This document shows positions 21,548 to 29,496 of a stretch of 64,000 nt of DNA, piece after piece. Origin of the DNA: GWE2-51-13 sp942492825 (GTDB lineage: Bacteria; Bacillota_I; Bacilli_A; Erysipelotrichales; Erysipelotrichaceae); assembly GCA_942492825.1 (NCBI GenBank), contig OW818635.1:1798001-1862000 (forward strand), written 5' to 3'. Position 1 is the stretch's first letter; every line of letters begins with the position of its first letter. The position numbers were made by a program, and so were the translations under genes. The notes under the pieces are model-generated. The model had not been told where the DNA came from. It ran no database searches and was given only the letters and a program-made list of their open reading frames with translations.

Positions 21548-22177
21548 ATGCCTACGATCACAGTTTTAAATCAAGAAGGCAAAGCCCTTCACGAACTTGA
21601 ATTGGCCGTGGAAGTCTTCGGCATCGAGCCCAATCAACAAGCCGTATTCGATACGGTCTTGATGCAACGCGCTTCGCTTCGCCAAGGTACTTCCAAAGTC
21701 AAAAACAAACGCGAAGTCGCCGGCGGCGGTCGTAAACCGTTCCGTCAAAAAGGCACCGGTCGTGCCCGTTCCGGGTCCATCCGCAATCCGCAGTGGAGAG
21801 GCGGGGGCATCGTCTTCGGACCGACGCCGCGCAGCTACAGTTTCCGTATCAACCGTAAAGTCCGCCGCTTGGCGTTGAAATCGGTCTTGTCGGAAAAAGC
21901 AGCCGCCAATGAGATCTTAGTCGTCGATGCGTTCAACGTATCTGCGCCGAAGACGAAGGAATTCGTTAAAATCCAAAGCGCTTTGAATCTGACAAGTAAG
22001 ACGCTGTACATCTTCAGCGCCGAAGAAGAATGGGAAAACGCCTATCTCTCGTTGCGCAATCTGCCCAACGCGTTGTTTCTGACCGTCGAGGGCATCAACG
22101 TCTACGACCTGATGAACGCCGACAAGCTTGTCTTCACCGAAGCCGCTGTCAAATTGACCGGGGAGGTATGGGCATAA
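21548..22177 (+). CDS. rplD: 50S ribosomal protein L4
   Basis: L4 (209 residues) lines the exit tunnel and in many bacteria represses the S10 operon. The tunnel loop GGGRKPFRQKGTGRARSGS is intact at about 58-76, so no macrolide-resistance change is seen there. It starts 3 nt after rplC with AAGGAGG inside the end of rplC, implying translational coupling. Its TAA overlaps the A of the rplW start. Confidence 0.97.
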   Translation: MPTITVLNQEGKALHELELAVEVFGIEPNQQAVFDTVLMQRASLRQGTSKVKNKREVAGGGRKPFRQKGTGRARSGSIRNPQWRGGGIVFGPTPRSYSFRINRKVRRLALKSVLSEKAAANEILVVDAFNVSAPKTKEFVKIQSALNLTSKTLYIFSAEEEWENAYLSLRNLPNALFLTVEGINVYDLMNADKLVFTEAAVKLTGEVWA

Positions 22178-22461
22178 TGAGTAACAACGCTCGCGATATC
22201 ATCATCCGTCCGATCATCACGGAGAAATCCATGAAGCTTCAGGAATCGGATAACAAAGTGACATTTGAAGTGAAGAAGGGCGCCAATAAGACGGAAGTCC
22301 GTCAAGCGGTCGAAACCATCTTCGCGGTCAAAGTCGAACGGGTCAACATCCTCAATGTTCGTCCCAAGGCCAAACGCGTCGGTAAATATTCCGGCACGAC
22401 CAGCGCCGTCCGCAAAGCGGTCGTCAAACTCGCTGAAGGCCACAAAATCAACCTCTTCTAA
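22177..22461 (+). CDS. rplW: 50S ribosomal protein L23
   Basis: L23 (94 residues) surrounds the tunnel exit and docks trigger factor and SRP. Signatures are DIIIRPIITEKS near the start and RVNILNVRPKAKRVG. ATG at 22177 is chosen because GGGAGG at 22161-22166 has correct spacing; the nearby ATG at 22168 is too close to it. It overlaps rplD by one base (TAATG). Confidence 0.96.
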   Translation: MSNNARDIIIRPIITEKSMKLQESDNKVTFEVKKGANKTEVRQAVETIFAVKVERVNILNVRPKAKRVGKYSGTTSAVRKAVVKLAEGHKINLF

Positions 22462-22529
22462 GAACAGGTTGATCGCACATATCGGAAGAATTACGCGATT
22501 TCCGGAAAAAATGCGTAAGGAGGAAATTC

Positions 22530-23363
22530 ATGGGAATTAAAAAGTACAATCCGACGACACCGGGTCGCCGCGGGATGTCGACGCTGACCTTTGATGAAAT
22601 CACAGTCAGCAAACCCGAGCGGTCCCTTATTGAAAACCTCAATAAGAACGGCGGACGCAATAACAACGGTCGTATCACGACCCGTCACCAAGGCGGAGGA
22701 CACAAACGTGCCTACCGCGTCATCGACTTCAAACGTAATAAAGACAACATCCCGGCAAAAGTAGCGACGATCGAGTATGATCCGAACCGCTCCGCCAACA
22801 TCGCCCTGTTGCATTATGCGGATGGCGAAAAACGTTATATCTTGGCGCCGAAAGGCTTGACCGTCGGTCAGGTCGTCGTCAGCGCCGAAGTTACCGACAT
22901 CAAAGTCGGCAACGCGATGGAAATGGGCAAGATGCCGGACGGTACCTTCATCCATAACGTCGAGTTGAAACCGGGCAAGGGCGGCCAGTTGGCTCGTTCC
23001 GCCGGTGTCTCCGCGCAGATCCTCGGTACCGAAGGCCGTTACGTCATCGTACGTCTGGCTTCCGGCGAAGTTCGTAAGATCCTCAGCAATTGCCGCGCGA
23101 CCGTCGGTCAAGTCGGCAACGAAGACCATAGCTTAGTCAACCTCGGCAAAGCCGGCCGTACCCGTTGGATGGGCGTTCGCCCGACCGTACGCGGAGCCGT
23201 CATGAACCCGGTTGATCACCCGCACGGCGGGGGCGAAGGGAAAAACCCTGTTGGGCGTAAATCCCCGATGACCCCGTGGGGCAAAAAAGCCATGGGCATG
23301 AAGACGCGTAAGAGAAAACAAGCGTCGACGAAACTGATCGTTCGCCGCGCAAACGGAAAGTAA
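22530..23363 (+). CDS. rplB: 50S ribosomal protein L2
   Basis: L2 (277 residues) is needed for subunit association and peptidyl transfer. It begins MGIKKYNPTTPGRRGMS. The C-terminal block NPVDHPHGGGEGKNPVGRKS contains the essential His residue region. AAGGAGG precedes the ATG. A 68-nt gap separates it from rplW, without a visible promoter or terminator. Confidence 0.97.
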   Translation: MGIKKYNPTTPGRRGMSTLTFDEITVSKPERSLIENLNKNGGRNNNGRITTRHQGGGHKRAYRVIDFKRNKDNIPAKVATIEYDPNRSANIALLHYADGEKRYILAPKGLTVGQVVVSAEVTDIKVGNAMEMGKMPDGTFIHNVELKPGKGGQLARSAGVSAQILGTEGRYVIVRLASGEVRKILSNCRATVGQVGNEDHSLVNLGKAGRTRWMGVRPTVRGAVMNPVDHPHGGGEGKNPVGRKSPMTPWGKKAMGMKTRKRKQASTKLIVRRANGK

Positions 23364-23383
23364 ACGAAAGGAAGGAATGAAAC

Positions 23384-23659
23384 ATGAGTCGTAGCTTGAA
23401 AAAAGGACCGTTCTGTGATGACTACCTGCTGAAACGGGTAGACAAACTGAATTTGATCCACAAGAAAGAAGTCATCAAAACTTGGTCTCGTCGTTCTACC
23501 ATCTTCCCGCAATTCGTCGAACACACGTTTGCGGTTTACAATGGTAAAGAACATGTTCCCGTCTATGTCACCGAAGATATGGTTGGACACAAATTAGGCG
23601 AATTCGTCCCGACCCGCAAATTCGGCGGGCACGGCGGCGACGATAAGAAGGCAGGTTAA
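23384..23659 (+). CDS. rpsS: 30S ribosomal protein S19
   Basis: S19 (91 residues) forms a complex with S13 in the head. It begins MSRSLKKGPFCDDYLLK and includes WSRRSTIFPQFVEHTFAVYNG and GHKLGEFVPTR. The normal bacterial length is about 92. GAAAGGAAGG is upstream, and rplV starts 4 nt after the stop. Confidence 0.97.
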   Translation: MSRSLKKGPFCDDYLLKRVDKLNLIHKKEVIKTWSRRSTIFPQFVEHTFAVYNGKEHVPVYVTEDMVGHKLGEFVPTRKFGGHGGDDKKAG

Positions 23660-23663
23660 GCAA

Positions 23664-23999
23664 GTGGACGTAAAAGCAACAGCAAAAACCCTACGTGTCC
23701 GCCCCATTAAGGCACGCTTGGTTCTGGATTTGATTCGTGGGAAAAACATCGTCGAAGCAACCGCGATCCTGAAGTTCATGCCGAACAAAGCCGCGGAAGC
23801 CACCGGCAAAGTATTGAAGTCCGCCGTCGCCAACGCGGTCAACAACCATTCTTTGGACCAAAGCAAATTATTCGTCAAAGCGTGCTACGCCGACGAAGGC
23901 GTCGTCATGAAACGTTTCATGCCCCGTGCCAAAGGCCAATCAGCTCAGATTTTAAAGCGTACCAGCCACATTACCGTTGTGGTTGCGGAACGCGAATAG
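23664..23999 (+). CDS. rplV: 50S ribosomal protein L22
   Basis: L22 (111 residues) extends a beta hairpin into the exit tunnel. VRPIKARLVLDLIRGK lies near the start and PRAKGQ in the hairpin. The start codon is GTG at 23664, 4 nt after rpsS, with only a weak AAGGCAGG ribosome site within the end of rpsS, so its translation probably depends on coupling to rpsS. Confidence 0.96.
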   Translation: MDVKATAKTLRVRPIKARLVLDLIRGKNIVEATAILKFMPNKAAEATGKVLKSAVANAVNNHSLDQSKLFVKACYADEGVVMKRFMPRAKGQSAQILKRTSHITVVVAERE

Positions 24000-24009
24000 G
24001 AGGAACAAC

Positions 24010-24798
24010 ATGGGTCAAAAAGTAAGTCCGGTTGGATTCCGGATCGGCATTATCCGCGATTGGGAATCCCGTTGGTACGCCGAGAAAGAATACGGCAACC
24101 TTCTTTTGGAAGATATTAAAATTCGCGAATACATTTTCAAGGAATTGAAAGCCGCCATGGTTTCCCGCGTCGAAATCGAACGTTCGAAGAACCGCGTCGA
24201 AGTTATGGTCCGTGCTGCCCGCCCGGCCGTTATCATCGGTCAAGAAGGCGCAGTTGCCAAGACTGTCAAAGGTGCGCTTGAAAAGCTGACCGCCGGCAAA
24301 ACCGTCCATCTGCGTGTGTTGGAAATCGCCAACCCGGATTTGGATGCCAGCCTGGTCGCACGTAAGATCGCCGAACAACTCGAAGCTCGCGCTTCGTTCC
24401 GTACCGCTCAGAAAAAAGCCATCCAAGCCACCATGCGTGCAGGCGCCAAGGGAATCAAAACCATGGTCTCCGGCCGTTTGGGCGGTAACGATATCGCTCG
24501 TTCCGAAGGGTACGCCGAAGGCGTTGTCCCGCTGCACACCCTGCGCGCGGACATCGACTTCTCAGTCTATGAAGCAGCCACGACCTATGGTCGTTTAGGT
24601 GTCAAGGTTTGGATCTGCCGCGGCGAAGTATTGCCGGGACAAATGGTCAAAGAACCTGAAGCGCCGAAAAACACCGGTTTCGACCGCAAACGTCGCGACG
24701 GCGGACGGAATGATCGTCCCCGCAGCAACGATCGTCGCCCGCGTACGGATGCCCCTGCGGCAGCCGCACCCGCAACCGAAGTAGAAGGAGGGAAGTAG
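24010..24798 (+). CDS. rpsC: 30S ribosomal protein S3 with basic C-terminal extension
   Basis: S3 lines the mRNA entry tunnel. The first 220 residues are typical: MGQKVSPVGFRIG, the KH motif VIIGQEGA (about 74-81) and the C-terminal domain around GVKVWICRGEVLPGQ. The protein is 262 residues, about 44 longer than Bacillus S3, with a tail rich in Arg, Asp, Pro and Ala (RKRRDGGRNDRPRSNDRR, then an Ala-Pro stretch). Such tails occur in some Mollicutes and Erysipelotrichia. ATG at 24010 follows GGAGGAAC. rplP begins 5 nt later. Confidence 0.96.
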   Translation: MGQKVSPVGFRIGIIRDWESRWYAEKEYGNLLLEDIKIREYIFKELKAAMVSRVEIERSKNRVEVMVRAARPAVIIGQEGAVAKTVKGALEKLTAGKTVHLRVLEIANPDLDASLVARKIAEQLEARASFRTAQKKAIQATMRAGAKGIKTMVSGRLGGNDIARSEGYAEGVVPLHTLRADIDFSVYEAATTYGRLGVKVWICRGEVLPGQMVKEPEAPKNTGFDRKRRDGGRNDRPRSNDRRPRTDAPAAAAPATEVEGGK

Positions 24799-24803
24799 TC
24801 ATC

Positions 24804-25220
24804 ATGTTAATGCCGAATCGTACGAAGTATAGAAGACCGCATCGCGTGACCTACGATGGCCGCTCGAAAGCCGGCCGTTCCATCGTCTTCGGTGAATACG
24901 GATTGGTCGCCGAGTCCGGCGCCTACGTAAGCAACCGTCAGATCGAATCCGCGCGTATCGCCATGACGCGTTATATGAAGCGTGGCGGTAACGTCTGGAT
25001 CAAGATTTTCCCGCACTTGGCAATCACGAAAAAGCCGCTCGAAGTCCGCATGGGTTCCGGTAAAGGAGCTCCTGAAGGATGGGTAGCCGTCGTATCCCCG
25101 GGTCGCATCATGTTTGAAATCGGCGGAGTCGACGAAGAAACGGCGCGCGAAGCGTTCCGTTTGGCAGGACACAAACTGCCGGTCAAATCCCGTTTTGTCC
25201 GTAAAGGTGAGGAGGAATAG
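24804..25220 (+). CDS. rplP: 50S ribosomal protein L16
   Basis: L16 (138 residues) helps position tRNA in the A site. It begins MLMPNRTKYRRPHRV and contains RYMKRGGNVWIKIFP and the highly conserved EVRMGSGKGAPEGWVAVV. ATG at 24804 gives the usual ML(L/M)P start. GAAGGAGGGAAG lies at the end of rpsC. Confidence 0.97.
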   Translation: MLMPNRTKYRRPHRVTYDGRSKAGRSIVFGEYGLVAESGAYVSNRQIESARIAMTRYMKRGGNVWIKIFPHLAITKKPLEVRMGSGKGAPEGWVAVVSPGRIMFEIGGVDEETAREAFRLAGHKLPVKSRFVRKGEEE

Positions 25221-25222
25221 TC

Positions 25223-25420
25223 ATGAAAAACGATTTACGTGAAAAAAGCAATTCCGAATTGCTGAAAGAAATCGATACGCTAAAAGAAGAACTGTTCACC
25301 CTCCGTTTCCAACAAGCCACGGGGCAATTGTCCAGTCCGGCGCGTATGCGTGAAGTCCGCAAGACCATCGCGAGAATCAAAACCGTTCTCACTGAGCGTT
25401 CGCTCAGCGAGCGTAAATAG
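25223..25420 (+). CDS. rpmC: 50S ribosomal protein L29
   Basis: L29 (65 residues) is a two-helix protein near the tunnel exit. It begins MKNDLREKSNSELLKEI and contains LFTLRFQQATGQLSSP and VRKTIARIKTVL, both diagnostic. It starts 2 nt after rplP with GTGAGGAGGA in the rplP end. Confidence 0.96.
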   Translation: MKNDLREKSNSELLKEIDTLKEELFTLRFQQATGQLSSPARMREVRKTIARIKTVLTERSLSERK

Positions 25421-25432
25421 GAGGTCGCAAAT

Positions 25433-25693
25433 ATGGAAAGAACAAGCCGCAAAGTTTACCGCGGGACCGTCGTCTCCGACAAAATGGAGAAGACGATCGT
25501 CGTCGAAGTATCGACCTCGAAACGTCACCCGTTGTATGGAAAACGCGTCAAGTATTCGACGAAGTTCAAAGCGCACGACGAATTGAACGAAGCGAAAACG
25601 GGCGATATCGTGGAGATCATGGAAACCCGTCCGTTATCCGCCACGAAACGTTTCCGTTTAGTTAAAGTCATTGAAAAAGCCGTCGTGCTGTAA
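25433..25693 (+). CDS. rpsQ: 30S ribosomal protein S17
   Basis: S17 (86 residues) is an OB-fold primary binder of 16S rRNA. Signatures are VYRGTVVSDKMEKTIVV and HPLYGKRVKYSTKFKAHDE, then GDIVEIMETRPLSATKRFRL. The length is standard. TAGGAGGTCG precedes the start. Confidence 0.97.
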   Translation: MERTSRKVYRGTVVSDKMEKTIVVEVSTSKRHPLYGKRVKYSTKFKAHDELNEAKTGDIVEIMETRPLSATKRFRLVKVIEKAVVL

Positions 25694-25710
25694 CCGGAGG
25701 AGGAACATTC

Positions 25711-26079
25711 ATGATTCAAAATGAAACCAGATGCCGGGTAGCCGACAATACCGGCGCTAAAGAAGTCCTGGTCATTCGCTGTTTGGGTGGTAGCCGTCGT
25801 CGTTATTCCAATATCGGGGATGTCGTCGTCTGCACCGTCAAAGAAGCAACACCGGGCGGTTCCGTAAAGAAAGGTGACGTCGTTAAAGCCGTCATCGTTC
25901 GTACCGTTCGCGGCGTTCGCCGTGACAACGGAACTTACATCAAATTTGACGACAATGCCGTCGTCATCATCAAAGAGGATAATACGCCTAAGGGAACCCG
26001 CATTTTCGGCCCCGTGGCGAGAGAGCTCCGTGACAAGGATTTCATGAAAATCGTATCCTTGGCCCCGGAAGTCCTGTAG
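25711..26079 (+). CDS. rplN: 50S ribosomal protein L14
   Basis: L14 (122 residues) forms an intersubunit bridge. It begins MIQNETRCRVADNTGAKEV and ends GPVARELRDKDFMKIVSLAPEVL, the conserved C-terminal block. CGGAGGAGG is upstream. It is the first gene of the spc segment, but no separate promoter is visible. Confidence 0.97.
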   Translation: MIQNETRCRVADNTGAKEVLVIRCLGGSRRRYSNIGDVVVCTVKEATPGGSVKKGDVVKAVIVRTVRGVRRDNGTYIKFDDNAVVIIKEDNTPKGTRIFGPVARELRDKDFMKIVSLAPEVL

Positions 26080-26088
26080 GAGGTCGAC

Positions 26089-26397
26089 ATGAAAATCAAA
26101 AAAGGCGATAAAGTCAAAGTCATTACCGGCAGCTCCAAAGGAACCGTCGGCGAAGTCTTGAAGGCTTTCCCGAAAGATGAAAAAGTGCTTGTCGAAGGCG
26201 TAAACCTGGTTAAGAAGCATTTGAAACCGACCCAGGCGAATCCGGACGGCGGCATCGTCGAGAAGGAAGCCCCGATCCATGTATCCAACGTAGCGCTCTA
26301 CGACGCGAAAGCGAAGAAGGCCGGACGTGTCGGATACAAGATCGAAAAAGGGAAAAAGGTCCGTGTCCTTAAACAAACGGGCGCTGTTGTGAAGTAA
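26089..26397 (+). CDS. rplX: 50S ribosomal protein L24
   Basis: L24 (102 residues) initiates 50S assembly. It begins with the KOW motif KIKKGDKVKVITGSSKGTVG and later has GVNLVKKHLKP and HVSNVALYDAK. AGGAGG overlaps the end of rplN (the stop codon forms part of TAGGAGG), giving close coupling. Confidence 0.97.
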   Translation: MKIKKGDKVKVITGSSKGTVGEVLKAFPKDEKVLVEGVNLVKKHLKPTQANPDGGIVEKEAPIHVSNVALYDAKAKKAGRVGYKIEKGKKVRVLKQTGAVVK

Positions 26398-26408
26398 GGA
26401 GGAACAAC

Positions 26409-26951
26409 ATGAATCGGCTCAACGAAAAATATGTAGCAAACGTCGTGCCCGCGTTGGTGAAGCAGTTCAACTACTCCTCCGTCATGCAGGCCCCCAAAGT
26501 CCTTAAAGTCATCGTCAACATGGGTGTCGGAGACGCGATCGCCAATGCGAAAGCTTTGGAAGATGCCGTTGCTGAAATGACCCAGCTGACCGGACAAAAA
26601 CCGGTCATCACGAAGGCGAAAAAATCCATCGCGAACTTCAAACTCCGCGAAGGTATGTCCATCGGATGTAAAGTCACCTTGCGTGGCGAAAAAATGTATG
26701 AATTCTTAGATAAACTGATCAATATCGCGCTTCCGCGCGTTCGCGACTTCCGCGGTGTCAGCGCCAGTGCCTTCGACGGCCGTGGCAACTACACCTTGGG
26801 TGTTAAAGAACAGTTGATTTTCCCGGAAATCAACTTCGATAAAGTCACCAAAGTCCGTGGTATGGATATCGTCATCGTCACGTCGGCCAACACCGACGAA
26901 GAAGGACGCGCGTTGCTGAAGGAACTCGGCATGCCGTTCGAGAAGAAATAG
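26409..26951 (+). CDS. rplE: 50S ribosomal protein L5
   Basis: L5 (180 residues) binds 5S rRNA and contacts P-site tRNA. Signatures are PKVLKVIVNMGVGDAIAN, GQKPVITKAKKSIANFKLR and DFRGVSASAFDGRGNYTLGV. The length matches Bacillus L5 (179). AAGGAGGAAC precedes the ATG. Confidence 0.97.
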   Translation: MNRLNEKYVANVVPALVKQFNYSSVMQAPKVLKVIVNMGVGDAIANAKALEDAVAEMTQLTGQKPVITKAKKSIANFKLREGMSIGCKVTLRGEKMYEFLDKLINIALPRVRDFRGVSASAFDGRGNYTLGVKEQLIFPEINFDKVTKVRGMDIVIVTSANTDEEGRALLKELGMPFEKK

Positions 26952-26963
26952 GAGGACAAGAAC

Positions 26964-27149
26964 ATGGCAAAAACATCTCTGATCATCAAATCGAAACGTC
27001 CTCAGAAGTTCCAAGTGCGTGAATACACCCGCTGCGAACGCTGCGGTCGTCCCCACGCCGTATTGAGTAAATATAAACTCTGCCGTATTTGCTTCCGCGA
27101 ACTCGCCTACAAAGGTCAGATCCCGGGTGTCAAAAAGGCAAGCTGGTAA
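26964..27149 (+). CDS. rpsZ: 30S ribosomal protein S14 type Z
   Basis: This is the short 61-residue zinc form of S14, with CERCGRPH (Cys24, Cys27) and LCRICFREL (Cys40, Cys43) as the zinc ligands, and the invariant end GQIPGVKKASW. It is the form found at this operon position in Firmicutes, Mollicutes and Actinobacteria. TAGGAGGAC lies upstream. Confidence 0.97.
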   Translation: MAKTSLIIKSKRPQKFQVREYTRCERCGRPHAVLSKYKLCRICFRELAYKGQIPGVKKASW

Positions 27150-27164
27150 GGAGGAACATACGTC

Positions 27165-27563
27165 ATGATGAATATGACCGATCCCATTGCGGATATGCTG
27201 ACACGTATTCGTAACGCCGCTAGCGTGCGTCACGAAACCGTCGAAGTTCCCGCAAGCAAGGAAAAAGTAGAAATCGCCCGCATCCTAAAAGATGAAGGGT
27301 TCATCACGAGCTACGTCGTGAGTGGCGATGTCCAAAAGACCATCACCATCGTCCTGAAGTACGGGGCCAATAAGGAACGTGTTATCAGTGGGTTGAAACG
27401 CATCTCGAAACCGGGATTGCGCGTGTACGTCGAGTGTGACCGTATGCCGCGCGTCCTCAACGGACTCGGCATCGCGATCATCTCCACCAGCCACGGCCTA
27501 TTGACCGATAAGCAGGCTAGAAAACAGAATGTCGGCGGCGAAGTGCTTGCCTACATCTGGTAA
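27165..27563 (+). CDS. rpsH: 30S ribosomal protein S8
   Basis: S8 (132 residues) binds the central domain of 16S rRNA and in E. coli represses the spc operon. It contains TDPIADMLTRIRNA and the C-terminal IAIISTSHGLLTDKQARKQNVGGE block. The first ATG (27165) is 10 nt after AGGAGG; the third in-frame ATG (27174) is an alternative and matches the usual MTDPI start. Confidence 0.96.
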   Translation: MMNMTDPIADMLTRIRNAASVRHETVEVPASKEKVEIARILKDEGFITSYVVSGDVQKTITIVLKYGANKERVISGLKRISKPGLRVYVECDRMPRVLNGLGIAIISTSHGLLTDKQARKQNVGGEVLAYIW

Positions 27564-27581
27564 TCAACGGAGGAATCAATA

Positions 27582-28127
27582 ATGTCACGCATCGGAAACA
27601 AATCGATTACCGTTCCCGCCGGCATTGAAGTCACCATCGCCCAAGGGAATGAGGTGACTGTCAAAGGTCCCCTAGGGGAACTGAAGCGTCAATTTAGCCC
27701 GCTTATGCTAATCGAGCTAAACGACGGTATCCTGACTGTCGCGCGCCCCAATGAAGAAAAACACACCAAACAACTCCACGGCACGACCCGCGCCCTGATT
27801 GCCAACATGATCGAAGGAGTCCACACCGGATTCAAACGTTCGTTGGAATTGGTCGGTATCGGTTATCGCGCCAACGTGGTCGGTACGAAATTAACCATCA
27901 ATATCGGTTATTCGCATCCGGTCATCTTCGAAGTCGAAACCGGGATCAAGATCGAATGCCCCACGGTGACGGAAATCGTCGTCTCCGGCATCGATAAGCA
28001 ACGCGTCGGAGAATGGGCAGCCAACATCCGTGCCGTCCGCAAACCTGAACCGTACCTCGGCAAAGGGATCAAGTATAAAGGTGAAATCATCCGCCGTAAA
28101 GAAGGAAAAACGGCAGGTAAGAAGTAA
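27582..28127 (+). CDS. rplF: 50S ribosomal protein L6
   Basis: L6 (181 residues) lies at the base of the stalk by the sarcin-ricin loop. It begins MSRIGNKSITVPAGIEV. The second repeat domain has LVGIGYRANVVG and the C-terminal block RKPEPYLGKGIKYKGEIIRRKEGK. The length is standard. ACGGAGGAAT is upstream. Confidence 0.97.
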   Translation: MSRIGNKSITVPAGIEVTIAQGNEVTVKGPLGELKRQFSPLMLIELNDGILTVARPNEEKHTKQLHGTTRALIANMIEGVHTGFKRSLELVGIGYRANVVGTKLTINIGYSHPVIFEVETGIKIECPTVTEIVVSGIDKQRVGEWAANIRAVRKPEPYLGKGIKYKGEIIRRKEGKTAGKK

Positions 28128-28148
28128 CGGAAAGGAGAAACTGAACAC

Positions 28149-28505
28149 ATGCTTAAGAAAATCTCGAAGAATGTTGAACGTCAACGTCGTCATGCGCGCG
28201 TTCGCACCAAAGTTACAGGTACTCCGGAACGTCCTCGCCTGAACGTCTTCCGTTCCAATGCGCATATCCATGCGCAGTTGATCGATGATGTCGCGGGGGT
28301 AACCCTGGTTGCCGCCAACTCCGTGGAAATGAAACTGGCCAATGGAGGGAACATCGACGCTGCGAAAGCCGTCGGTGCCGAAATTGCCAAACGTGCCCAA
28401 GAAGCGAAAATCAGCGAAGTCGTATTCGACCGTGGCGGTTATCTCTATCACGGACGCGTCAAGGCGCTGGCCGAAGCGGCCAGAGAAGCCGGACTGAAAT
28501 TCTAG
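28149..28505 (+). CDS. rplR: 50S ribosomal protein L18
   Basis: L18 (118 residues) binds 5S rRNA. Signatures are RPRLNVFRSNAHIHAQLIDD and the C-terminal VFDRGGYLYHGRVKALAEAAREAGL. GAAAGGAGAAAC precedes the ATG. Its TAG stop forms part of the rpsE ribosome site. Confidence 0.97.
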   Translation: MLKKISKNVERQRRHARVRTKVTGTPERPRLNVFRSNAHIHAQLIDDVAGVTLVAANSVEMKLANGGNIDAAKAVGAEIAKRAQEAKISEVVFDRGGYLYHGRVKALAEAAREAGLKF

Positions 28506-28514
28506 GAGGACACC

Positions 28515-29036
28515 ATGGAACAACAACAACAACGCAAACCGAGACGGTTTGAAAAGGAAGTTAAAGAATTCGAAGAACGTGTTGTCACGATTAACCGTGT
28601 CACCAAAGTCGTTAAAGGCGGACGTCGTTTCCGTTTTGCGGCGCTGGTCGTCATCGGCGATAAGAAAGGCCGCGTCGGTTTTGGTACCGGCAAAGCCAAC
28701 GAAGTCCCTGATGCGATCAAAAAAGCGATCGAAGACGCCAAGAAGAATTTGGTCCGTGTTCCGATCGTGGGAACAACCATTCCGCACATGATCATCGGTA
28801 ACTATGGCGCAGGATCCGTTCTGCTTCGCCCGGCGACCGAAGGTACCGGCGTTATCGCCGGCGGCCCCGTACGTGCCGTTCTTGAACTCGCCGGAGTCGG
28901 CGATATCTTGACGAAGTGCTTGGGATCCCGTACCCCGATCAACATGGTCCGTTCGACCATGGCAGCTCTCACCAGCTTGAAAACGGTCGAACAAGTAGCC
29001 GCTCTGCGCGATTTAAAACGCGAAGACGTGCGCTAA
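28515..29036 (+). CDS. rpsE: 30S ribosomal protein S5
   Basis: S5 (173 residues) has the double-stranded RNA binding domain FEERVVTINRVTKVVKGGRR and the C-terminal part with GPVRAVLELAGVGDILTKCLGS. A Gln/Arg-rich N-terminal tail (MEQQQQRKPRR) precedes it. rpmD (L30), which normally follows, is absent: only 15 nt separate the stop from rplO. Confidence 0.97.
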   Translation: MEQQQQRKPRRFEKEVKEFEERVVTINRVTKVVKGGRRFRFAALVVIGDKKGRVGFGTGKANEVPDAIKKAIEDAKKNLVRVPIVGTTIPHMIIGNYGAGSVLLRPATEGTGVIAGGPVRAVLELAGVGDILTKCLGSRTPINMVRSTMAALTSLKTVEQVAALRDLKREDVR

Positions 29037-29051
29037 GGGGAGGAAATATCC

Positions 29052-29495
29052 ATGAAATTACATGATTTACATGCTGTTGAAGGCGCCCGCAAGGGTCCCG
29101 TCAAACGCGTTGGCCGCGGACAAGGTTCCGGGACCGGAAAAACTTCAGGAAGAGGTCATAAAGGCCAAGGATCCCGTACGGGCGGCGGTGTCGCTCTCGG
29201 GTTCGAAGGCGGTCAAACGCCTTTATTCCGTCGTATTCCGAAACGCGGTTTCACCAACTTCACACGCGTTGAATATGCCATCGTCAATGTCGGCGTATTA
29301 AACTGCTTTGAAGAGGGAACCGAAGTCACTCCCGAACTGTTGATTGAAACAGGAATCGTCCGTAAGGAACTCAACGGTATTAAAATCCTCGGCGTCGGAG
29401 CCTTGGAAAAGAAACTGGTCGTTAAAGCCCATAAGTTCTCCAAGTCCGCCGTCACGCTTATCGAACAAGCAGGCGGCAAAGTCGAGGTGATCTAG
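29052..29495 (+). CDS. rplO: 50S ribosomal protein L15
   Basis: L15 (147 residues) has the Gly-rich N-terminal loop VGRGQGSGTGKTSGRGHKGQ, GFEGGQTPLFRRIPKRGF and the C-terminal HKFSKSA block. GGGGAGGAAA precedes the ATG. It sits directly after rpsE because rpmD is missing. secY follows after 1 nt, so the two are translationally coupled. Confidence 0.97.
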   Translation: MKLHDLHAVEGARKGPVKRVGRGQGSGTGKTSGRGHKGQGSRTGGGVALGFEGGQTPLFRRIPKRGFTNFTRVEYAIVNVGVLNCFEEGTEVTPELLIETGIVRKELNGIKILGVGALEKKLVVKAHKFSKSAVTLIEQAGGKVEVI

Positions 29496-29496
29496 T

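Noticed and set aside
27891..28994. Minus-strand open frame of about 367 codons across rplF, rplR and rpsE
   Set aside because: It lies opposite three well conserved ribosomal genes and has no family features or ribosome site.
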